This document shows positions 9,287 through 18,222 of a DNA stretch of 64,000 nucleotides, piece after piece (positions within the stretch are counted from its first letter, which is position 1; each line of letters starts with the position of its first letter). The DNA lies in assembly GCA_028279475.1 (NCBI GenBank), contig JANQNR010000019.1, positions 1 to 64,000 of the forward strand, read 5' to 3'. The stretch comes from Rickettsiales bacterium. Its GTDB lineage: Bacteria; Pseudomonadota; Alphaproteobacteria; Rickettsiales; UBA998. Below the pieces are notes generated by a model that saw only the letters and a list, made by a program, of their open reading frames with translations, ran no database searches and was not told where the DNA came from. The position numbers and the translations under genes were made by a program.

Positions 9287-10293
9287 GCTCTCTTTAGACG
9301 ACAAAGCCTGAGCACTTTCTGATCGGCCTGCGAGAGTGGTAGGTGGCCAATAGCGTCGCGATGATGCCAGCCATCAGGAGACGATTCGTCCTGGTTCAGT
9401 GATAGTTGATAAACCTGTGCATCAAGCTGAAAATGCGAATAGGTCTGCCGTACCTGTCCCAGATGTTCGAGCGTGGCAACCTCGTAATGCTGATCATCGA
9501 ATGACAGCGTGGCGGCCGGATCGTATTCGGGAAACCCGTAAAGCCCCCCCAGAAAGGCACTGTGTCTTGGAGTAAGGTAGAGCCGTTCACCGTCGGTTGG
9601 TACCAGAATATATTTATGTCGTACCGGAATACGTTTTTTAGCTTTGGGTGCAGGATAGTCTTGGGGCGATGTTTTTCCCTCACATACGTCAGCTAGGGGG
9701 CATTGGTGGCAGGCCGGATTCGTCGGCGTGCATATCAGCGCGCCGATATCCATCATCGCCTGATTATGGGTGAAGGGATCGGCGCAGTTGACGCATTGCT
9801 GCGCCAGTGCCCATATCTCTGCCTCACGTAGCTTCGGCGAGGCGACCAGCCGGTGCAATACGCGCTTCACATTGGCCTCCATCACCGGTACCGGCTGATG
9901 ATAGGCGAAGGCGGCAATGGCATGGGCGGTGTTGCGGCCGATACCCGGCAGTGTCATCAGTCCGTCAACCGTTTCCGGCAGGGCAGGGGTGCACAGCTGC
10001 GCTGCCTTGTGCAGATTGCGCGCTCGTGTGTAATAGCCCAGCCCTTCCCATGCTTTCAGCACCTCTTCCAGCAGAGACTCCGCCAGCGCCTGCAATGTCG
10101 GGAAACGCTCCAGAAACGGCGTGTAATAGCGCTCCAGCACGGTGCGCACCTGCGTCTGTTGCAGCATGATTTCGCTGATATAGATGTGGTATGGATTGTT
10201 CGTGTTGCGCCAGGGCAGGGTGCGACGGCCATGGGTCTGATACCAGGCCGTCAGGGCTTCATGAGGAAAATCGATTGATTTCAGCGTGTTCAT
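9283..10293 (-). CDS. mutY: Adenine DNA glycosylase MutY with Glu at the catalytic Asp position
   Basis: Removes adenine mispaired with 8-oxoguanine. The 336 residues hold the glycosylase core (SEIMLQQTQV; helix-hairpin-helix LPGIGRNTAHAI), the [4Fe-4S] loop C-x6-C-x2-C-x5-C (CTPTNPACHQCPLADVC), and a C-terminal NUDIX-like 8-oxoG recognition domain (from about residue 225). The loop normally reading DGNVKRV, with the catalytic Asp, reads MEANVKRV here. The codon is clearly GAG, so Glu replaces Asp. The general base Glu in SEIMLQQ is kept. It may still be active, since Glu is a conservative change, but the substitution is unusual. Confidence 0.93.
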   Translation of the reverse strand: MNTLKSIDFPHEALTAWYQTHGRRTLPWRNTNNPYHIYISEIMLQQTQVRTVLERYYTPFLERFPTLQALAESLLEEVLKAWEGLGYYTRARNLHKAAQLCTPALPETVDGLMTLPGIGRNTAHAIAAFAYHQPVPVMEANVKRVLHRLVASPKLREAEIWALAQQCVNCADPFTHNQAMMDIGALICTPTNPACHQCPLADVCEGKTSPQDYPAPKAKKRIPVRHKYILVPTDGERLYLTPRHSAFLGGLYGFPEYDPAATLSFDDQHYEVATLEHLGQVRQTYSHFQLDAQVYQLSLNQDESSPDGWHHRDAIGHLPLSQADQKVLRLCRLKRA

Positions 10294-10340
10294 CGGGTAT
10301 TATGTGGACAATTCTTTATATTTGAGGAGTGTTCTTTTTT

Positions 10341-10556
10341 ATGGAATCAAAGAATGTTAATCAAAAGATTCCTGAAAAAAGCATTTTAGTATATCTCAGA
10401 GATCATGGAGGGCAATGTCCCAAAATGAGCATATTGAGTGATCATTTGCAATACAAAGCGAGTGATTTAACAGCTGCAATTGCATGTCTGGTAAGACTAA
10501 AGTTAATAGTTGATCAGCAAGATACGCTGCTGATCAACAAAAACAGAAACTCATGA
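10341..10556 (+). CDS. Small putative winged-helix protein
   Basis: Unrecognised 71-residue protein. The pattern SILVYLRDHGGQCPKMSILSDHL...ASDLTAAIACLVRLKLIVDQQDTLLINK resembles a winged-helix DNA-binding domain (helix, recognition helix, beta wing). That assignment is inference from pattern only. A GAGGAG site lies eleven bases before the ATG. A perfect 10-bp inverted repeat (GTTGATCAGC / GCTGATCAAC, 10509-10538) sits inside the last codons and a terminator follows directly. It is divergent from mutY. Confidence 0.65.
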   Translation: MESKNVNQKIPEKSILVYLRDHGGQCPKMSILSDHLQYKASDLTAAIACLVRLKLIVDQQDTLLINKNRNS

Positions 10557-10582
10557 GCTGATCTTGTATCGGCTCTTTTTTT
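10555..10582 (+). terminator. Rho-independent terminator
   Basis: An 8-bp stem GAGCTGAT / ATCGGCTC (one wobble pair) with a 5-base loop is followed by seven T residues. It starts at the TGA of the 71-residue gene and separates it from the SGNH hydrolase gene. Confidence 0.8.
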
Positions 10583-10690
10583 GCCTGTTAATTCTGCCCG
10601 ACTTCCTCCATTTGGTATTTGTGCCGGTCTGTGCTATACTGCCAGTTACTGTCTACTTGGCACCTCACCAACTAACTTGAAATATTTTTT

Positions 10691-11539
10691 ATGTTCTGCC
10701 AAATGTTTCCCCGTTTTCTGCGTCTGACGTTCAGCATGGCGCTGTCTGTTCTGTTTATAGCCACAACTGCCGCCGCCTCCTCAGGGGGATGGGATCGGCA
10801 GGGGAAACGCTACGCTAAGGAACCCTATAAAATTCTATTTTATGGTGACAGTATCATGAGCGGCTATGGTTTGCCCGATCCCGAGCAATCTGCCTTTGGA
10901 ATCATCAAGCAGACTTTTCAGGACAAGCACGATATTGACCGTCCGGTGCTGTTTCTCAATATGTCGCACGAGGGGGAAACCACCTCTTCCGCCGTGACCC
11001 GGATTAAGCAGGCCATTGCCCTGAAACCGGACGTAATGGTGCTGGCCATCGGTAATAATGATGCGCGGCGCGGTGTTGACCCGGACATTGTCTATAACAA
11101 CCTCAACATCATCCTGCGGGATTTATCACGCTTCGGTATTTATACGCTGCTGACAGGTATGCAGGCGCATCAGTCGATGGGGTATACGTATCTGTCCAAG
11201 TTTAATGGGGTGTATGACAAGGTAGCGCAGGTCAACCCAGTTGTGTTTATGCCGTACCTGTTGGAGGGAGTAGCCGGTAACCGGATGCTGATGCAAAGAG
11301 ATGGCGCTCACCCGAACATGCAGGGGCATAAAGTTGTTGCTGACAATCTGGATAACTACTTATGGCGCATGGTGGATCGGAAAAAGCGGCAGCGCCGTGC
11401 GAATGAGGAAAAGGAACGCTGGCGGCAATATATGATTCAGCGCAATAAAGGGCGTCGCGAACTGGGGCAGCCACCGCTTTATACGCAGGAGGAGATCGAT
11501 AATGTGACGATCTACCAGGAAAAGCAGAAATATAGATAA
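10691..11539 (+). CDS. Secreted SGNH/GDSL hydrolase (TesA-like)
   Basis: Predicted periplasmic esterase, lipase or lysophospholipase. A signal peptide (about residues 1-30, ending TTAAASS) precedes an SGNH domain with the GDS nucleophile block (FYGDSIMSGYGLP), a GNND oxyanion block (AIGNNDARRGV) and the Asp/His block DGAHPNMQGHKVVA. This resembles E. coli TesA, but a C-terminal basic extension of about 60 residues (DRKKRQRRANEEKERWRQY) is added. That tail is positively charged and predicted helical; its role is unknown. The full-length protein is 282 residues. Confidence 0.88.
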   Translation: MFCQMFPRFLRLTFSMALSVLFIATTAAASSGGWDRQGKRYAKEPYKILFYGDSIMSGYGLPDPEQSAFGIIKQTFQDKHDIDRPVLFLNMSHEGETTSSAVTRIKQAIALKPDVMVLAIGNNDARRGVDPDIVYNNLNIILRDLSRFGIYTLLTGMQAHQSMGYTYLSKFNGVYDKVAQVNPVVFMPYLLEGVAGNRMLMQRDGAHPNMQGHKVVADNLDNYLWRMVDRKKRQRRANEEKERWRQYMIQRNKGRRELGQPPLYTQEEIDNVTIYQEKQKYR

Positions 11540-11571
11540 CTGGCTGTTTTCAGTTGGCAGTTAGCTGCTGA

Positions 11572-11763
11572 CTAGTAAAAATAATAATAGAAAAAATCTT
11601 CGATTGGTTCCAGCACTTCTCGCATATACTGCATCGTGGTAGTGGCGATATGCGATAACTTAGATTCCCACGGCATCCCCTGCAATTGCGGTAGTTGCGT
11701 CAGCGCGACCAGCACAAACGCAAAGAATACGAAGGTAAAGATCATACTTTTCATGGCATCCAT
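11572..11763 (-). CDS. Small single-pass membrane protein, unknown
   Basis: A 63-residue open frame with one hydrophobic segment (SMIFTFVFFAFVLVALTQL) near the N-terminus and an aromatic C-terminus (FFYYYFY). The ribosome site is weak (AGG about five bases upstream). It lies in the otherwise empty gap between the hydrolase gene and comEC, divergent from comEC. It could be spurious. Confidence 0.4.
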   Translation of the reverse strand: MDAMKSMIFTFVFFAFVLVALTQLPQLQGMPWESKLSHIATTTMQYMREVLEPIEDFFYYYFY

Positions 11764-11839
11764 ACAGCCTGTTATAGCATGAATGACCGGTAGAATTCAT
11801 TACTTTATTTTTACGCGTATCCATGCTTCACCTGATTGC

Positions 11840-13891
11840 ATGACGTTTCTTCCTCTCCCCTGGCAGCGCTGGTTTAACGGTGTGCCGATCTGGCTTGGTG
11901 CCGGGATGCTGGGATATTTTGCTCTATCTTCTGCTGTGTCTTCATGGCTGGTAGTCCCATTGGCAATGTTATTGCCTGCCTTATGGTGGTTGCGAGAGCG
12001 TCATGGATGGCTGCAGGCAGGATTGGCGCTTTGTGCAGGGTTATTGGGGCTGTGGTGGTGTAGCTGGTCAATGGGGCAGCAGGATACATCCATGCTCAGC
12101 CGCCAATATCGCTTCGCACCGATAACCGCAACTGTAGCGCAGATCAGTGCCATTGATGCCAGCAGTGCACGGCTGGTACTGAAGGAAACGGAAAGTCAAG
12201 AATTTCTGCCCGAAGATCAGGGCGTGACCATTCGTTTGAAAGCCCGACGGGGCATTGAGGATCTCCAGCCGGGTGACCGCATTGCGTTGAAGGTGACCGT
12301 TTTTCCTCCGTCGCGCCCTTCCTATCCCGGCGCTTTCGATTTCGGGCTGTATTTTTCCCAGCGTAACATTGGCGGCGTTGGGTATGCTACCGGCGATATA
12401 GCGATCCTGGAACCTGTTGAATCTTCAGATATTCTGGCTTTTGCTGCGTTACGCCAGCAATTGCAGCAGGTGCTGTTACGGGATTTGTTGCAACCGGAGG
12501 CAGGGATTGCCGTGGCGCTGACGACCGGTGAGAAAACCGCGATTGCTCCAGCGGTTCGAGAGGCAATGACGGCCTCCGGACTGGCACATATGCTGGCTAT
12601 TTCCGGGATGCATATGGCGATTGTCTGTGGGCTAGTGTTTTTTGGTGTGCGGTTTGTGTTGGCAGCAATACCGGCGCTGGCATTGCGCTATCCGATCAAG
12701 CAATATGCGGCCTTATTCGGGTTGGTAAGCGGTGCATTATATCTGGCACTTGCAGGGTTTCCCATTTCCGCCACACGTGCCTATACCATGGTAGCGCTCA
12801 TGTTTACCGCAATTCTCTTATACCGTGATGCGGATGCGTTGCGTTCTCTGGTGTTGGCCGCATTGTTATTGTTATTGATTAATCCAGCCAGTGTCATGGA
12901 CATCGGCTTTCAGCTTTCCTTTTCAGCGACGCTGGCGCTGATTCTGGCATATCGACGGTTGCGTGGATGGCATGGCTGGTTGCGAGAACGAATACACTCG
13001 CACCTGTTGCGAGCGGCTATCTATATATTGGAGGCAGGTTTAAGTTCACTGATTGCAACCTTTGCTACTGCGCCGCTGATTATCTATCATTTCAACCAGT
13101 TGCCTGCTTATAGTCTGCTGGCCAATATGCTGGCATTACCATTACTGAGCCTGCTGGTCGCTCCGATGTTGGTGTTGGCATTGCTGCTATCACTGTTGGG
13201 TCTGTATCACTGGCCGTTGGAAGCAGCAGGATATGGGTTGTTTGTTATTACGTCCGTTGCTGAGTGGGTGGCCGCATTGCCGTATGCGACATTCCAGGTT
13301 CCGGCACCCCATGGGTTAGCGATAATATTGATGCTGGCTGGTGTTTTTGGGATGTTGATTGCCCGGCGCTTCTTATGGGGATTGGCCTGTATGGTAATGG
13401 TTTTGGGTACAGCAGCTACCGGTTACTGGCATACATCACCTCATGTATTGATTGCAGAAGATGGCAGCGCAATTGCCGTGCGTGAAGAAGCCGACCGTTG
13501 GGTATTATTGAAGGGAACGCCGCGGAATTTCCATGTTGAACAATGGCAACAGCGTACGGGTGGTGAGTTTGTATCTCATAAACTGCGTAAGGGTGACATG
13601 CAATGGATATGCGACAAGGCGGGCTGTGATGGTACGCTGCACGGCAAACAGATACGGTTACGATTTGACTATAAGAGTGAAGGGGCGCTGTGTCGTGAAG
13701 ATACTGACATCCTGATTTCAACATTCTATTCCAACCGCTGGTCATGTGCATCAGCTTCGGTAACACGTATTGACCGGGATGCACTGGAAAAGCATGGTGC
13801 TCATGCATTGTGGATAGAAGAAGACCAGATACGTTTGTGGCATGCATGTCAGAAGCGCATGCACTATCCATGGTCACGGTGCAGCCCTTGA
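11840..13891 (+). CDS. comEC: ComEC/Rec2-family competence protein
   Basis: Inner-membrane channel for single-stranded DNA uptake. The N-terminal soluble OB-like region (about residues 65-180; EDQGVTIRLKARRG, PGDRIALKV) is followed by the Competence domain with the strongly conserved HMLAISGMHMAIVCGLVFF and many membrane segments. Two starts are in frame: ATG 11783 and ATG 11840. I prefer 11840 because it begins just ahead of the first hydrophobic region (LPLPWQRWFNGVPIWLG). The metallo-beta-lactamase domain of some homologues is replaced by a short C-terminal tail, as is usual in alphaproteobacteria. No other competence genes are nearby. Confidence 0.9.
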   Translation: MTFLPLPWQRWFNGVPIWLGAGMLGYFALSSAVSSWLVVPLAMLLPALWWLRERHGWLQAGLALCAGLLGLWWCSWSMGQQDTSMLSRQYRFAPITATVAQISAIDASSARLVLKETESQEFLPEDQGVTIRLKARRGIEDLQPGDRIALKVTVFPPSRPSYPGAFDFGLYFSQRNIGGVGYATGDIAILEPVESSDILAFAALRQQLQQVLLRDLLQPEAGIAVALTTGEKTAIAPAVREAMTASGLAHMLAISGMHMAIVCGLVFFGVRFVLAAIPALALRYPIKQYAALFGLVSGALYLALAGFPISATRAYTMVALMFTAILLYRDADALRSLVLAALLLLLINPASVMDIGFQLSFSATLALILAYRRLRGWHGWLRERIHSHLLRAAIYILEAGLSSLIATFATAPLIIYHFNQLPAYSLLANMLALPLLSLLVAPMLVLALLLSLLGLYHWPLEAAGYGLFVITSVAEWVAALPYATFQVPAPHGLAIILMLAGVFGMLIARRFLWGLACMVMVLGTAATGYWHTSPHVLIAEDGSAIAVREEADRWVLLKGTPRNFHVEQWQQRTGGEFVSHKLRKGDMQWICDKAGCDGTLHGKQIRLRFDYKSEGALCREDTDILISTFYSNRWSCASASVTRIDRDALEKHGAHALWIEEDQIRLWHACQKRMHYPWSRCSP

Positions 13892-13945
13892 CGCCTGATG
13901 GATTGGTTCGCTATGGTGCGGCAAATATTTTGCAAAGGATATATC

Positions 13946-14695
13946 ATGGCCGGCCATTCCAAATTTAAAAACATCATGCACCGCAAGGGAGCACAGGATA
14001 AAAAGCGCGGCAAAATTTTCACTCGGCTGATTAAGGAAATCATTGTGGCAACGAAGTCCGGGGCACCGGATCCGGCAATGAATCCACGCCTGCGAGCTGC
14101 AATTGCCGCCGCCAAAGCTGAAAATATGCCCAAAGATAAGATTGAAGGCGCGATCAAACGTGGTTCCGGCGAGAATGACGCCGATAATTACGAGGAAATC
14201 CGTTATGAAGGTTATGGACAGGGCGGAGTAGCGATTATTGTTGAAGCGCTGACCGATAATCGTAATCGTACCGCATCAGAAGTGCGCTCCACTTTCTCAA
14301 AATATGGCGGCAATCTAGGGGAAACCGGCAGCGTGAGTTTTATGTTTGATCGGGTTGGGGAGGTGCGTTACCCGGTCAGCGCTGCATTGGAAGAGGCAAT
14401 GCTGGAGTCCGCTATAGAGGCTGGCGCCGATGATGTGCAAACAGATGAAGAAGAGCATAGTGTGATTACGGCGATGGATAGTTTGCATGAAGTTGCAGCA
14501 GCGCTGGAAACGGACTATGGAGAACCGCAATCGGCGCGCCTGATCTGGCAGCCGCAAACCCTGTCACCATTGGATGCGGAGAAGGGGGCGGGACTTCTCA
14601 AGCTGATTGAGATGCTCGATGATCTGGATGATGTGCAGGATGTCACCACCAATGCCGATTTGCCCGATGATCTGCTGGAGCAGATGAGTGCCTGA
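13946..14695 (+). CDS. yebC: YebC/PmpR-family protein
   Basis: The family includes TACO1 and is linked to translation of difficult sequences and to transcription control. The 249-residue protein begins with the invariant [23 protein letters not shown] and contains [22 protein letters not shown]. An in-frame ATG at 13898 would add 16 residues that do not fit the family, so 13946 is preferred. The gene overlaps ybgC by eight bases. Confidence 0.95.
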   Translation: MAGHSKFKNIMHRKGAQDKKRGKIFTRLIKEIIVATKSGAPDPAMNPRLRAAIAAAKAENMPKDKIEGAIKRGSGENDADNYEEIRYEGYGQGGVAIIVEALTDNRNRTASEVRSTFSKYGGNLGETGSVSFMFDRVGEVRYPVSAALEEAMLESAIEAGADDVQTDEEEHSVITAMDSLHEVAAALETDYGEPQSARLIWQPQTLSPLDAEKGAGLLKLIEMLDDLDDVQDVTTNADLPDDLLEQMSA

Positions 14696-15080
14696 GTTTT
14701 TTCTGCCGGTACGTGTCTATTATGAGGATACGGATGCCGGGGGTGTGGTCTATCATGCCAATTATCTGAAATTTGCCGAGCGTTCCCGGAGCGAATGGCT
14801 ACGCCATCTGGGGTTTGAGCAACGCAATGTGTGGGAAGACCATGGTATTGGATTTGTTGTACGCTCCTGCCAGATTGAATATCTGGCACCGGCCAGGCTG
14901 GATGATCGGTTGGATGTAAGTTGTGAGGTGGTGGCGTTGACTAAAACGCGCATTGAAATGATGCAGAAGGTGCATCGTGACGGCGTTATGCTTTGTCACA
15001 TAAAGGTAGTGCTAGTGTGTGTGGATCGAGGATTAAAGCCTGCTCGGATACCGGAAACTATGGCATTGTCTCTAGATTAG
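14688..15080 (+). CDS. ybgC: YbgC-family acyl-CoA thioesterase
   Basis: Hot-dog-fold thioesterase, 130 residues, usually tied to the Tol-Pal envelope system. The family motif [29 protein letters not shown] is complete, including the catalytic Asp. The GTG start lies inside the end of yebC, giving translational coupling. No tolQRAB genes follow. Instead, the next gene (virB4) converges and overlaps the last 23 bases of this gene. Confidence 0.93.
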   Translation: MPEFFLPVRVYYEDTDAGGVVYHANYLKFAERSRSEWLRHLGFEQRNVWEDHGIGFVVRSCQIEYLAPARLDDRLDVSCEVVALTKTRIEMMQKVHRDGVMLCHIKVVLVCVDRGLKPARIPETMALSLD

Positions 15081-17457
15081 CGTTGCCGGTCAGTGCCGGC
15101 ATATAGGTATCTAGTCCGCGCATATTCATTTCACCGACTACCGTTTCACCAGAGTGTTTGACCAGGAAGTGTCGGTCGTCGCGTTCCATCAATTCCAGAT
15201 AAGTGAATTCTGCCTCATCCATGCCGAAGACCTGGGTGTACGCCTCAGTAGCGTCATCATCAGGCATGTAGATGGCGGTTGCGGTAGCCCCTGCCAGCGT
15301 TGGCATAAATGGAACGGTTGCGGCCTCTTCCGTATCCTCAATGGTATGAAGCAGTAGAGCGTTACGGGTGGTCAGCGTATCCAGCCAGGGCTGAATATTG
15401 GCGGCCAGGTGGGTCTGACCCAATAGCCGCCATCCTTCTTCCAACGCTATAATGGAAGGCTGTCCATCCAGGCGGTCGGTAATCAGTTGTAACAATAAGG
15501 GCAGGCAGGTGGCCTGAAGGGCAGGGTCGGTAATCACATCCGTTAGGTCAAATCCGTAAATTTTCTGCGCCGGTGAGAAAAGCCCATGGCCGTTAGCAGT
15601 GAAGACATGGCTATGTGGTCCCCCATTGAGCCAGGGGGAGATACTGGCAATATAGCCCGGCGCTATTGTCACCAGTTTCTGGGCGCAAGTCTTGAGGTGT
15701 CGGTTAGCTTCCGGCTGAGAATAGGTATGTTCGATAGCCTGATTGATAGCTGCCGTGTCTGCCTCGGTGGGATTATAATTCATGGTGCGCGCCAATACCC
15801 CAAGCCAGCGGGCGATAAAAACACGGTTGGCTTCGTTATCACTGAGTGCAAAGGGGTTCAGTAGCGCTGATGGCAGTGCATCCGTTGCCGGGGCAAAACT
15901 CACCATATGCCCGCCAAGTGATTGAATAAGCTGATTACCATTGCGGCTTACATCGCAATAATAAATAGATGGGGAAAACTTCATGCTTTGCGCTAGCAGA
16001 AAGTGCATCAGTAGCGCCTTGCCCGACTGAGCTGGGCCAGTAATAAAGGTATGTCCTCGATTACCATCATGAAAATTGAAGTAATAGGGGGTGCCGCTGG
16101 CGGTATGGAAGGTGGTAACCGCCGACCCCCAGTGATTGTCCTTAGCCTGCCCTACCGGCATATTGCTCAGATTGGCAAACCCGGCGACATGTGATGTGTT
16201 GACCGGGCGCATCCGGCTTACAAACACGAAATTGCCGGGTAATTGTGCCCAGTAGGTTTCTTCGAACTTGATGTCTTCACGCACGGCGATCATGCCGTAT
16301 TTGGCAAAATAGGCAATGGACTTCTTAATATTTTCTTCCAGTAGCTTGACGGTATCGGAGAGGATAAAAATAGTCAATTGCTGCTCACCAAAATCATTCG
16401 GGTTCTGGCGATTACTTTCGACAATCTCCGTCAGTTCGGACAGGCGGGATATATCGGGATCTTCACTCAGGCGCTGATAGTTATAGAGTTCCTGAAATTC
16501 AAACAGAACCTTCTGAGGATTGACGAAGTTGACGCATTGCGTCACGATAAATTCCATCGGTAGCTGCAGAAACTGGTCGATGACGTTTAATGACGCTTCC
16601 TTATATTCCTTTAATGTTAGAATCGATGCAAAGCGGCGTTTTCCAAGCGCGGTACGCACTTCCATCGCATTAAAGGCAAAGGTGATTTCCCCAGTGGTCA
16701 GATAGGTGCTCATATCCATCTCGACCACGGGCATTGGGCGATCCACGAAATTAATCAGCTTTTCCAAAAACCGTAGTTGTTCGGAATAGTAAATACCATT
16801 TTCTTTGTAGGTAGTCAGGCGCAGAGCTCCATAATCTTTCAAATCGTCGAGGATTTTCTCCACCGTTTCATTCAATACGGTGTAAATACCGTCCAGGTAC
16901 GCATTACGATGTTTCAGATCGATGGAAGGAATCAGGCCGCGCATAAAATTATTATCTTTTGAAATACGCGCAGATTGTCCTTCATGGACGATGGTTACAA
17001 AGACTTCGTTGACGAACTGATGACTGAAAGCATTTTGTTCAATCCAGGCATCATTCAATTCTTTGACGTAACTGCTTTCCGGGAATTCACCGTCCGGCAC
17101 CACGCTAGTATTTTTGCGAATCGTATGAAACCAGATAGCGAATGAGTCGTTTGGAACATGACGCTTCAGTGACTCGCGAATCAGTGAGCGCAATTCTTCC
17201 GGGTCATGACCATGCCCGATGGATTCACGGTTCAGACCGGTAATTTTAATCGTCTGACATAATTCACCATTTTTAGTGATGATGGTATTATGGTTATATA
17301 GGCAGGCGTAGGGGACAAAGTCTGATTCTTCGACATCATCAGTAATGTCGCGAAAGAACTCCAGATTCTGGTGCTGGAAGCGACGCTTGCCCAGGCCAAA
17401 CAAAGGTCGCCTTTGCGGTACATAGGCGGTAGGGGGAAGGGTGTTTTGGTCAAGCAC
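15058..17457 (-). CDS. virB4: VirB4-family type IV secretion ATPase with degenerate Walker motifs
   Basis: The 799 residues match VirB4/CagE, the inner-membrane-associated ATPase of type IV secretion and conjugation. The N-terminal CagE region (DFVPYACLYNHNTIITKNGELCQTI) and the C-terminal RecA-like domain are both there. Walker A reads GPAQSGKA, with Ala where Thr or Ser should coordinate Mg-ATP. Walker B reads IIALEEGW, with Glu in place of the usual Asp. Both readings are clear in the DNA. Rickettsiales are known to carry a second, degenerate VirB4 copy, and this protein looks comparable. GTG start with AAGGAA upstream. It lies downstream of virB2 beyond two hairpins. Confidence 0.9.
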   Translation of the reverse strand: MLDQNTLPPTAYVPQRRPLFGLGKRRFQHQNLEFFRDITDDVEESDFVPYACLYNHNTIITKNGELCQTIKITGLNRESIGHGHDPEELRSLIRESLKRHVPNDSFAIWFHTIRKNTSVVPDGEFPESSYVKELNDAWIEQNAFSHQFVNEVFVTIVHEGQSARISKDNNFMRGLIPSIDLKHRNAYLDGIYTVLNETVEKILDDLKDYGALRLTTYKENGIYYSEQLRFLEKLINFVDRPMPVVEMDMSTYLTTGEITFAFNAMEVRTALGKRRFASILTLKEYKEASLNVIDQFLQLPMEFIVTQCVNFVNPQKVLFEFQELYNYQRLSEDPDISRLSELTEIVESNRQNPNDFGEQQLTIFILSDTVKLLEENIKKSIAYFAKYGMIAVREDIKFEETYWAQLPGNFVFVSRMRPVNTSHVAGFANLSNMPVGQAKDNHWGSAVTTFHTASGTPYYFNFHDGNRGHTFITGPAQSGKALLMHFLLAQSMKFSPSIYYCDVSRNGNQLIQSLGGHMVSFAPATDALPSALLNPFALSDNEANRVFIARWLGVLARTMNYNPTEADTAAINQAIEHTYSQPEANRHLKTCAQKLVTIAPGYIASISPWLNGGPHSHVFTANGHGLFSPAQKIYGFDLTDVITDPALQATCLPLLLQLITDRLDGQPSIIALEEGWRLLGQTHLAANIQPWLDTLTTRNALLLHTIEDTEEAATVPFMPTLAGATATAIYMPDDDATEAYTQVFGMDEAEFTYLELMERDDRHFLVKHSGETVVGEMNMRGLDTYMPALTGNANLETMP

Positions 17458-17590
17458 TTCTGTTCTGTTCCTTGGCTATAACAACATTGTCGTTATTTTA
17501 ATCAGTGGTAGGAGGGATTGCAATTCCACCATGATGAATATGCAGTTGAGTCTAGAGGCTATTTGTAAATGAAGTGATAAGAATACATAC

Positions 17591-17634
17591 AAAAAGGCCA
17601 CAGTCGAGCCAATCAAAGAAAGGGTGCTGTGACC
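17591..17634 (-). terminator. Terminator between virB2 and virB4
   Basis: On the minus strand, stem GGTCACAG / CTGTGGCC (one wobble pair) is followed by TTTTT. It lies about 50 bases after the virB2 stop, the second of two hairpins, and should lower transcription into virB4. Confidence 0.75.
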
Positions 17635-17643
17635 TTTTGCGAT

Positions 17644-17666
17644 GGGCGGGGCATCGCGCCCCGCCC
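17644..17666. repeat. Strong GC hairpin downstream of virB2
   Basis: Perfect 9-bp inverted repeat GGGCGGGGC / GCCCCGCCC with a five-base loop, 16 bases after the virB2 stop. With no T run it is more likely a 3'-end stabiliser of pilin mRNA than a terminator. Confidence 0.6.
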
Positions 17667-17682
17667 GTGAGAGAAATGCTAC

Positions 17683-17982
17683 CTAGCAGGTACCTGCTGT
17701 GGAAGGTTGCAGTTCCGTGATCAATGGTGCTGCACCGAAGACTACGGCGACACCCAGACCAACGATAATTGCCATACCCCAGGAGACTTTCCCCATCAGG
17801 GCGCCGATACCGATGATGATCACGGCCAGTGTTGCGATACCGCCACCTACAGGGCCGGTAAACCAGTTAACTACCGCACAAAGCGTGGTACCGATTGGGT
17901 TACCAGCAGCGGCCAGTTCCGGAATCATGACAGCAACGGCCATAGCCAGGAACGTAAAAAAGTGTTTTGTAGAATTTTTCAT
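17683..17982 (-). CDS. virB2: VirB2-type pilin
   Basis: Small T4SS pilus subunit, 99 residues from the ATG at 17982, which has GGAG upstream. It has a cleavable signal peptide (charged N-terminus, ending about ELAAAG) and two hydrophobic helices (ATLAVIIIGIGALMG; AIIVGLGVAVVFGAAPLI) separated by KVSWGM, the standard TrbC/VirB2 layout. Cys occurs near the start of the mature form and as the last residue. It is flanked by virB6 and virB4 on the same strand. A 240-bp AT-rich leader precedes it, suggesting its own promoter. Confidence 0.85.
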   Translation of the reverse strand: MKNSTKHFFTFLAMAVAVMIPELAAAGNPIGTTLCAVVNWFTGPVGGGIATLAVIIIGIGALMGKVSWGMAIIVGLGVAVVFGAAPLITELQPSTAGTC

Positions 17983-18222
17983 GTTGAACTCCAATAGTGT
18001 GTTAGTTGAACCATAACAACCGTGAGGCTGATTCATCCTGTTAACAACTATACTATATGTCACTTATGTTACAGTTTTCTTACAGTCAGTGTAATTTTTG
18101 TCATTTTATTTTAAAAAAAGCGATTTTTTACTTATAAATTTTAGTAAAATTATTTGATTCATCAAGTATTGCAGGCTGATCACAAAAAGTGTCAAGTTGC
18201 CTAATTTATGGTAACTTTTATG
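17983..18222 (-). promoter_or_regulatory. AT-rich leader of virB2
   Basis: The gap of 240 bases between virB6 and virB2 is markedly AT-rich and has no open frame of note. On the minus strand it contains TTGACA near 18190 and a TATAGTATAG block near 18050, plus a direct repeat CTGTAA-n5-CTGTAA. These could be promoter parts for the pilin gene, but no pair has ideal spacing, so I mark the region only. Confidence 0.35.

Noticed and set aside
13416..13877. 153-codon minus-strand frame inside comEC
   Set aside because: It is a shadow of the clear comEC frame, with a Cys/His/Ser composition typical of antisense frames.
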